In this document: piece after piece, positions 7,355 through 11,525 of the stretch
Layout: every line of letters starts with the position of its first letter
Numbering within the stretch: the stretch's first letter is position 1
From: Flavobacteriaceae bacterium UBA5544
GTDB taxonomy: Bacteria; Bacteroidota; Bacteroidia; Flavobacteriales; Flavobacteriaceae
Length of the DNA stretch: 11,525 bases
Assembly: GCA_002426755.1 (NCBI GenBank)
Contig: DINI01000017.1
Coordinates: 4,170-15,694 of the forward strand
Direction of reading: 5' to 3'
Made by a program: the position numbers and the translations under genes
Notes under the pieces: generated by a model
What the model was told of the DNA's origin: nothing
What the model saw: only the letters and a program-made list of their open reading frames with translations
Databases searched by the model: none

Positions 7355-7942
7355 TTAATCTTTCCATTTCAAAGATTCCATTATATGCTGAATATCATTT
7401 TTTAGATATATAGCCGCAGGATAAATGGAATCATAGTTAGGCTTCGCATAAAAATAAAGTGAGCCGTTTAAGAAATGTTTAGTGCTGTCTGTCACATAAA
7501 ATTGCGATTGGGAAGCCGCATTGCCACCAACTTCATAAAACATTCCAAAAACCTTGTGTTCTTTATTTAGATAAGGTTGCTCTACAATCTCATCGGCTTT
7601 TATAACGTGTTTTTGGGTGAGATTTTGTGCATCCCTAATTAGATTCATTAATTGTTCTCTTGAGGTCACATTTTTATATGTCAGGTATATGGTGCCTTTT
7701 AAAGTTGGATAATCGATATCAACCCCATAAATATTATTGATAGAATCCATTTTGATACTTCTAATACGCTCTGCAAGTTTGTTTTTTTCAAACGTAAAAG
7801 GCAGTGTCACATCAACCGTTTTGTAATCTGGTTTTGGATATTCCAAACGTAGATAAGCTTTAGGTTTTGGAATTGGATCATTGCCACAAGCTAAAAACAA
7901 TCCGGCTAAAAAAGGGAAAATAATATGTTTGGGTTTTATCAT
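7355..7942 (-). CDS. gldD: Gliding motility lipoprotein GldD
   Basis: GldD is a lipoprotein that in Flavobacterium johnsoniae is required for gliding motility and linked to the type IX secretion machinery; its biochemical role is not established. The 195-residue product has a lipoprotein signal peptide (about 1-18, hydrophobic IIFPFLAGLFLA) and lipidated Cys19. The family-like sequence PKPKAYLRLEYP (25-36) follows. Other features include YPTLKGTIYLTYK (78-90) and a C-terminal GSLYFYAKPNYDSIYPA (160-176). Its length is normal for the family. It is the last gene of the minus-strand block, starts 43 bases after the gldE stop, and is closed by the hairpin at 7297-7330. The gldE-gldD pairing strongly supports the name. 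Whether the organism glides cannot be told from this window, since gldD and gldE also occur in non-gliding relatives. Confidence 0.93.
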   Translation of the reverse strand: MIKPKHIIFPFLAGLFLACGNDPIPKPKAYLRLEYPKPDYKTVDVTLPFTFEKNKLAERIRSIKMDSINNIYGVDIDYPTLKGTIYLTYKNVTSREQLMNLIRDAQNLTQKHVIKADEIVEQPYLNKEHKVFGMFYEVGGNAASQSQFYVTDSTKHFLNGSLYFYAKPNYDSIYPAAIYLKNDIQHIMESLKWKD

Positions 7943-7985
7943 AAATGCTGAAATATAACGAAGCTGTTATTTAGAAATTCTAATA

Positions 7986-9299
7986 TCACGCCGTATTCAA
8001 AATTGTAAATTTCACTTGCTTAATGCGTTTTTTGTCCAACGCTTCAATAGTGAAAACATAATTTTTAAAATTTATTTTACTGCCACGCCTTGGAAAGATT
8101 CCTGAAATTTCCAAAACGAAACCAGCAAGCGTTTCAGCCTCTCCTTTGTTGTTCTCAAAATCTGATTCCTCTTCAAGGTTCACGATTTTGTAAAAATCCT
8201 TTAAAGTAGTTTTGCCTTCAAAAGAATAATTGTTGTCATCAATTTTTGTAAAAACAAGATCATCATCGTCAAATTCATCACTGATATCACCTACAATTTC
8301 TTCGATGACATCTTCAAGTGATACCACTCCCGAAGTACCTCCATACTCATCGACCACGACCGCCAGATGTACTTTTTTTGTTTGAAATTCGACCATTAAA
8401 TCATCCAACTTTTTGTTTTCTGGCACAAAAAATGGTTCGCGAAGCAACGTAGTCCAATCAAACTGTTTTCGGTCAACAAAAGGCAATAAGTCTTTAACGT
8501 ACAAAATACCGATTACCGTATCGATACTGTCTTTATAAACCGGAATACGTGAATATCCATTGTCCACGATTTGTGGCATAATGTCGGAGTATTTCTCTTC
8601 TGCTTGCAATGCAAAAATATCGATACGTGGTCGCATCACTTGTTTTACGTCTGTATTCCCAAAGGATACAATTCCTTGGAGGATTTTCTGTTCTTCGTGG
8701 GTGGTGTCGCTTTCCTTGGTTAGTTCCAAAGCTTGTGACAATTGGTCAACGCTGATATTTGATTTTTGTTTTCCTAGTCTGTTGTGTATCGCAATTGTTA
8801 AATGGCGCATTGGTAAGCTTATGGGCGAAAATAATATATCCAAAATCCTGATGGGATAAGCCATAAAATTTGAAAACTTAATACGATTTCTACTGGCATA
8901 GACTTTTGGAATGATTTCTCCGAAGAGCAAAATCAGAAAGGTGACCAGAACGACTTCCAATAAAAATCGAACCCAAGGAATATCAATTTTATAAAAAATG
9001 AATTCCCCCAAGTAGGCGAACAGAATGACGATGCCAATATTTATAAAATTATTGGCTACAAGTATGGTCGCCAACAATTTCTTTGGACGTTCCATCAGTT
9101 TTGCGATGATTTCAAATTTCTTTGAGCCTTCCTCAACTCCAGTATCCAAATCAGAACGGGTCAATGAAAAAAGCGCCACTTCGGCTCCTGAAATCATGGC
9201 GGAACATAACAATAAAACAACAAGTAGAATAATGCCCAATATCAAGGAAACATTATCTGAAGAAAATAAAATGACTAAACTCGTGGGCTCTGGGTCCAA
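7986..9299 (-). CDS. gldE: Gliding motility-associated protein GldE (CNNM/CorC-type membrane protein with CBS pair)
   Basis: This 437-residue integral membrane protein belongs to the HlyC/CorC (CNNM) superfamily. In F. johnsoniae, gldE is co-transcribed with gldD and extra GldE was reported to compensate for a gldD defect; its transport activity, if any, is unproven. Residues 16-136 carry the transmembrane part, with hydrophobic segments near 17-37, 79-98 and 111-130, and the conserved SGAEVALFSL and LLFGEIIPK. Two CBS domains follow (about 222-275, VMRPRIDIFAL to YVKDLL; about 287-340, VVVDEYGGTSGVVSLEDVIEEIVG). A CorC-type C-terminal domain spans about 350-432 (GEAETLAGFVLE). No in-frame ATG lies near the N-terminus: the frame has a stop seven codons upstream of a TTG at 9297-9299, and the first in-frame ATG (Met35) would cut the first membrane helix. 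TTG is therefore the most likely start. Confidence 0.93.
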   Translation of the reverse strand: MDPEPTSLVILFSSDNVSLILGIILLVVLLLCSAMISGAEVALFSLTRSDLDTGVEEGSKKFEIIAKLMERPKKLLATILVANNFINIGIVILFAYLGEFIFYKIDIPWVRFLLEVVLVTFLILLFGEIIPKVYASRNRIKFSNFMAYPIRILDILFSPISLPMRHLTIAIHNRLGKQKSNISVDQLSQALELTKESDTTHEEQKILQGIVSFGNTDVKQVMRPRIDIFALQAEEKYSDIMPQIVDNGYSRIPVYKDSIDTVIGILYVKDLLPFVDRKQFDWTTLLREPFFVPENKKLDDLMVEFQTKKVHLAVVVDEYGGTSGVVSLEDVIEEIVGDISDEFDDDDLVFTKIDDNNYSFEGKTTLKDFYKIVNLEEESDFENNKGEAETLAGFVLEISGIFPRRGSKINFKNYVFTIEALDKKRIKQVKFTILNTA

Positions 9300-9324
9300 T
9301 AGACATAAAATTGGTTAAACAAAA

Positions 9325-9346
9325 TTCCTGTTGAATTCAACAGGAA
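9325..9346. other. Perfect palindrome/hairpin between ssb and gldE
   Basis: This is a 22-base perfect palindrome with arms TTCCTGTTGAA / TTCAACAGGAA and a GAATTC centre. As RNA it would fold as about 9 base pairs with an AATT loop. On the minus (gene) strand it is followed by TTTTG. It sits 19 bases after the ssb stop and 25 bases before the gldE TTG. It could be a weak terminator or attenuator setting gldE-gldD expression relative to ssb, an mRNA-processing structure, or a dimeric protein site. Confidence 0.6.
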
Positions 9347-9365
9347 CATAATCTTTAAAAAAGTA

Positions 9366-9794
9366 TTAAAATGGAAGGTCATCATCCTTTTCGTCAATCG
9401 CATTGTCCTGCCTCATTTCGGCAGAATTATTGTTTGTAGGTTGACCTTGTTTGTCTTTTTTAGTCGTCAAAAAGGTAAAATCTGTACATTGTATTTCAGT
9501 AGAAAAACGTTCTATGCCTTTTTCATCAGTCCATTTTCTGGTTTTGATGCGTCCTTCGACATATACCATATCGCCTTTGCTCAAGTATTTCTCGCAGATT
9601 TCAGCGCCTTTATTGCGCACCACAATATTATGCCATTCGGTATTGCTGACTCGTTCGTTCGTTTTTTTGCTTGTATATGTTTCGTTCGTAGCAAGTGGAA
9701 AACGCCCAACACAGTCACCGCCTTCAAAATAATGGAGTTTCACTTCATCGCCAAGATGCCCAATGAGCATCACTTTATTTAAGGTTCCAGACAT
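9366..9794 (-). CDS. ssb: Single-stranded DNA-binding protein
   Basis: SSB coats single-stranded DNA during replication, recombination and repair, and recruits partners through its C-terminal tip. The 142-residue protein has an OB fold (about 1-110): MSGTLNKVMLIGHLG, the RFPLATNE strand, TEWHNIVVRNKGAEICEKYLSKGDMVYVEG, and IQCTDFTFL. A short polar linker follows, then the acidic tip DEKDDDLPF, matching the DDDxPF protein-interaction motif. I start at the ATG (9792-9794) because MSGTLNKV is the family-like N-terminus. A TTG two codons upstream (9798-9800) would be only about 7 bases from the predicted transcript start. It lies between mutY and gldE on the same strand, with its own promoter candidate. 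As SSB is essential and abundant, this may be the main copy. Confidence 0.95.
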   Translation of the reverse strand: MSGTLNKVMLIGHLGDEVKLHYFEGGDCVGRFPLATNETYTSKKTNERVSNTEWHNIVVRNKGAEICEKYLSKGDMVYVEGRIKTRKWTDEKGIERFSTEIQCTDFTFLTTKKDKQGQPTNNNSAEMRQDNAIDEKDDDLPF

Positions 9795-9813
9795 ATTCAA
9801 TTAATTTCAACTG

Positions 9814-9821
9814 CAAAAGTA
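9814..9821 (-). promoter_or_regulatory. Probable -7 promoter element of ssb
   Basis: Read on the minus strand the bases are TACTTTTG, a full match to the Bacteroidota -7 consensus TAnnTTTG, ending 20 bases before the ssb ATG. The same 10-base string TGCAAAAGTA (plus-strand reading) lies in front of mutY. A clear -33 TTTG was not seen at the expected distance, so the call rests on the -7 element and its position. Confidence 0.55.
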
Positions 9822-9866
9822 ACCTTTTGCTATGACTTATTAAAAGTAATAAAAAAACAGCAGTTT

Positions 9867-10913
9867 TTATATTGAAAAATCAAATTCGTCTATAAAGTTA
9901 CTGATAAGAATAGGGGTTGGATATTTGGTTAATTCCGAAATAGGAATGCCTTTTTCTGGCAAATTGTTCACTTCAATAATCCAAAATTTAGTGTATAAAT
10001 GCTGATGCGATAATTTATGAATAATTTCGATGTCATTATATAGACTGAACTCATAAGGAATGTCTTTTAAATAATCCATGATAGAAGGATTTTTTTTGAA
10101 TGTATCGATCTGCAAAGAAGTTTTAGTTTCAACCAAAGGGAATTGATGGAGATTTTGCCAAATACCTTTAGATTCTCGTTTTTCGAAAACGGTTTTCTTA
10201 TCTGAAGAAATAAATACCAAAAAATTGAAATGCTTATTAGTGACCTTGGTTTTCTTCAATTTGACAGGAAGAACATCTACTAATCCTTTTTGTAATGCCA
10301 CACAACTTGAATTAAAAGGACAAACCCTGCAATCAGGACTTTGGGGTTTACATTGTGTGGCTCCAAACTCCATAATAGCTTGGTTATAGTCGCCGGGATT
10401 GCTTTTATCGATTAAAGAAGTTGCCAAGGATTTGAATTCTTTTATGCCTTGTGTTGAATTGGTAGGTGTGCCTATTCCAAAATAACGCGATAAGGCACGA
10501 TACACGTTACCATCCACCACTGCAGTTGGTTCGTCAAAACAAATGGAAGCAATGGCACTTGCCGTATAATCACCTATCCCTTTCAGCTTTATCAACTCTT
10601 TATAAGAATTGGGGAAGATTCCGTCGAGTTCATGTGCTATATATTTTGCTGTGAAATGTAAATTTCGGGCACGGGAATAGTAGCCCAGACCCTGCCAAAG
10701 TTTTAAAACATCACTCTCTTGAGCATTTGCCAAGTCAAAAACGGTTGGAAATTTAGTTACAAAAGCTTCATAATATGGTAATCCTTGCTTAATCTGGGTT
10801 TGCTGTAGAATTATTTCCGATAGCCATATAAAATAGGGGACTTTTGTATTTCGCCATGGAAAATTACGTTTATTTATTGAGTACCAATTAGTTAAAGTTT
10901 TATTAAAATTCAT
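9867..10913 (-). CDS. mutY: A/G-specific adenine DNA glycosylase MutY
   Basis: MutY removes adenine mispaired with 8-oxoguanine or guanine, preventing G:C to T:A mutation. The 348-residue protein shows the family layout. It opens with FPWRNTKVPYFIWLSEIILQQTQ, with catalytic Glu33 (E. coli Glu37). WQGLGYYSRARNL (73-85) follows. The helix-hairpin-helix LKGIGDYTASAIAS (110-123) precedes VDGNVYR with catalytic Asp134. The iron-sulfur loop Cys188-x6-Cys195-x2-Cys198-x5-Cys204 is intact. A C-terminal NUDIX-like 8-oxoG recognition domain (about 225-345) includes FNFLVF, GIWQNLHQFPLVE and a KLSHQHL segment (300-306) like the Phe-Ser-His loop of other MutYs. All key residues are present. It is the first gene of the minus-strand block and is divergent from the HU-like gene; ssb follows 72 bases downstream. 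The start is the ATG at 10911-10913, close to a -7 element. Confidence 0.97.
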   Translation of the reverse strand: MNFNKTLTNWYSINKRNFPWRNTKVPYFIWLSEIILQQTQIKQGLPYYEAFVTKFPTVFDLANAQESDVLKLWQGLGYYSRARNLHFTAKYIAHELDGIFPNSYKELIKLKGIGDYTASAIASICFDEPTAVVDGNVYRALSRYFGIGTPTNSTQGIKEFKSLATSLIDKSNPGDYNQAIMEFGATQCKPQSPDCRVCPFNSSCVALQKGLVDVLPVKLKKTKVTNKHFNFLVFISSDKKTVFEKRESKGIWQNLHQFPLVETKTSLQIDTFKKNPSIMDYLKDIPYEFSLYNDIEIIHKLSHQHLYTKFWIIEVNNLPEKGIPISELTKYPTPILISNFIDEFDFSI

Positions 10914-10932
10914 TTAGAAAAATCTGTAAATG

Positions 10933-10940
10933 CAAAAGTA
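10933..10940 (-). promoter_or_regulatory. Probable -7 promoter element of mutY
   Basis: The minus-strand sequence TACTTTTG matches TAnnTTTG and ends 20 bases before the mutY ATG, the same distance as the twin element before ssb. No clear -33 TTTG/TTG was seen upstream. The 133-base gap 10914-11046 therefore carries divergent promoters for mutY and the HU-like gene, with AT-rich sequence (including TTAATTAATT) between them. Confidence 0.55.
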
Positions 10941-10974
10941 AAAGTTTAGAAGGTTAAATTTTAATTAATTAGGC

Positions 10975-11006
10975 TTGAAATATTGAAATTAAAATTCCTA
11001 TATTTG
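10975..11006 (+). promoter_or_regulatory. Promoter of the HU-like gene
   Basis: TTG at 10975-10977 and TATATTTG at 10999-11006 form a good Bacteroidota promoter (TTTG / TAnnTTTG) with 21 bases between them. The -7 element matches fully and is followed by CATCC. Transcription would start near 11013, giving a leader of about 34 bases before the ATG. Confidence 0.75.
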
Positions 11007-11046
11007 CATCCCTAATAATTAATAGTAACCCTAAAAAAAATTTACA

Positions 11047-11337
11047 ATGACAAAAGCTGATATAGTAGCGAAAATTTCTGACAAATTAGGAATTGAAAAA
11101 GGAGATGTTCAAGCAACAGTTGAAACATTCATGGAAGAAGTAAAAACGTCTTTGGAAAGCGGAGATAATGTTTACTTGAGAGGTTTCGGAAGTTTTATCA
11201 TCAAAACAAGAGCTGAAAAAACAGGTAGAAATATTTCTAAAAATACCACTATCAAAATACCAGCACACAACATTCCAGCATTTAAACCTGCAAAAGTATT
11301 TGTAGAAGGTGTAAAAACCAATGTTGACGTACAGTAA
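11047..11337 (+). CDS. HU/IHF-family nucleoid DNA-binding protein
   Basis: This is a 96-residue protein of the histone-like HU/IHF family, small dimeric proteins that bend DNA and organise the nucleoid. Visible features are the N-terminal helices (MTKADIVAKISDKLG, then VQATVETFMEEVKTSLESGD), the turn RGFGSF (45-50), GRN at 60-62, and the IPA/PAFKPAK segment (71-83) containing the Pro expected to intercalate DNA. The beta-arm reads GRNISKNTTIKIPA: the TGE-type residues common in E. coli HU are replaced by SKNTT. Sequence alone does not separate HU from IHF-like members. It has its own promoter, diverges from mutY, and is followed 37 bases later by a tiny basic gene likely on the same transcript. 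Confidence 0.95.
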   Translation: MTKADIVAKISDKLGIEKGDVQATVETFMEEVKTSLESGDNVYLRGFGSFIIKTRAEKTGRNISKNTTIKIPAHNIPAFKPAKVFVEGVKTNVDVQ

Positions 11338-11374
11338 ACATAAAACGAAACATTAATTTAAAAAAACTTGATCT

Positions 11375-11464
11375 ATGCCAAGTGGTAAAAAAAGAAAAAG
11401 GCACAAGGTAGCGACGCATAAGCGTAAAAAACGTAGACGCGCTAATCGTCACAAAAAGAAATAA
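11375..11464 (+). CDS. 29-residue, extremely basic protein, probable small ribosomal protein (bL38 candidate)
   Basis: The ORF begins MPSGKKRKRHKV and ends RANRHKKK, then TAA. Of 29 residues, 17 are Lys or Arg and 3 are His; there is no hydrophobic core and no acidic residue. Such composition is typical of very small ribosomal proteins that thread through rRNA. I recall short MPSGKKRKRHK-type proteins as conserved in Bacteroidota, and a novel large-subunit protein, bL38, being reported in the F. johnsoniae ribosome structure. Equating the two is my inference and unverified. The gene has no promoter of its own that I can see, lies 37 bases after the HU-like stop, and is followed 5 bases later by a strong hairpin, so it probably shares the HU-like transcript. 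It is easily missed because of its size. Confidence 0.8.
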   Translation: MPSGKKRKRHKVATHKRKKRRRANRHKKK

Positions 11465-11468
11465 ATTA

Positions 11469-11504
11469 GAAAAAGTAGTTGAGAAACTACTTTTTCGATT
11501 TTTT
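11469..11504 (+). terminator. Intrinsic terminator after the small basic gene
   Basis: GAAAAAGTAGTT (11469-11480) pairs perfectly with AACTACTTTTTC (11485-11496), a 12-base-pair stem closed by a GAGA (GNRA-type) tetraloop, followed by GA and a run of six T (11499-11504). It should end the HU-like/basic-protein transcript, or act as an attenuator for the next gene beyond the window. The last 21 bases (11505-11525) show no recognisable gene start. Confidence 0.88.
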
Positions 11505-11525
11505 CACAACAACGTTCTTTGATAT

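Noticed and set aside
8560..9318. Plus-strand ORFs opposite gldE
   Set aside because: They are antisense shadows of a membrane protein gene with intact family motifs, and have no start context or domain of their own.
9441..9782. Plus-strand ORFs of 93 and 113 codons opposite ssb
   Set aside because: They lie entirely antisense to a well-supported gene, and their translations show no recognisable domain and look like shadow frames.
9798..9800. TTG two codons upstream as the ssb start
   Set aside because: The ATG at 9792-9794 gives the family-like MSGTLNKV N-terminus and sits better relative to the predicted promoter.
10941..10998. TTAATTAATT and nearby AT-rich sequence as a replication origin or attachment site
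   Set aside because: There are no DnaA-box clusters, iterons or flanking repeats; it is consistent with an AT-rich divergent promoter region.

Overview
The window is ordinary, gene-dense chromosome from a member of the Bacteroidota, very probably the family Flavobacteriaceae. The DNA is AT-rich. Start codons lack convincing Shine-Dalgarno sequences, and several are preceded by TAnnTTTG-type -7 promoter elements. The window also carries the gliding-motility genes gldE and gldD next to ssb and mutY, an arrangement characteristic of flavobacteria. No mobile element, tRNA, rRNA, CRISPR array or phage gene was seen, and no gene-free stretch reaches 300 bases.

Layout. (1) Bases 1-2930, plus strand: a M23 peptidase lipoprotein cut by the left window edge, then pgi (glucose-6-phosphate isomerase), whose ATG overlaps the peptidase stop by one base. 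(2) Bases 2931-7280, plus strand: a probable promoter with an inverted repeat, a TonB-dependent receptor, and 13 bases later a lipoprotein with repeated modules around a central choice-of-anchor-J-like region. The last two look like a two-gene outer-membrane uptake unit of unknown substrate. (3) Bases 7297-7330: a strong hairpin ends the convergent transcripts from both sides. (4) Bases 7355-10913, minus strand, in transcription order: mutY, ssb, gldE, gldD. (5) Bases 10914-11046: a divergent promoter region. (6) Bases 11047-11464, plus strand: a HU/IHF-family DNA-binding protein and a 29-residue extremely basic protein, probably a ribosomal protein, followed by a hairpin terminator at 11469-11504.

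Themes. The minus-strand block joins DNA maintenance (MutY, SSB) to two gliding-motility/type IX secretion accessory proteins (GldE, GldD). The plus-strand left half combines cell-wall remodelling, central carbon metabolism and envelope transport. The items most worth a second look are the repeated-module lipoprotein paired with the TonB receptor, the Cys in place of a zinc-ligand His in the M23 peptidase together with its lipoprotein-export-like signal, the inverted repeat over the receptor promoter, the TTG start of gldE behind a perfect palindrome, and the tiny basic protein. I found no clear sign of a wholly new multi-gene system.
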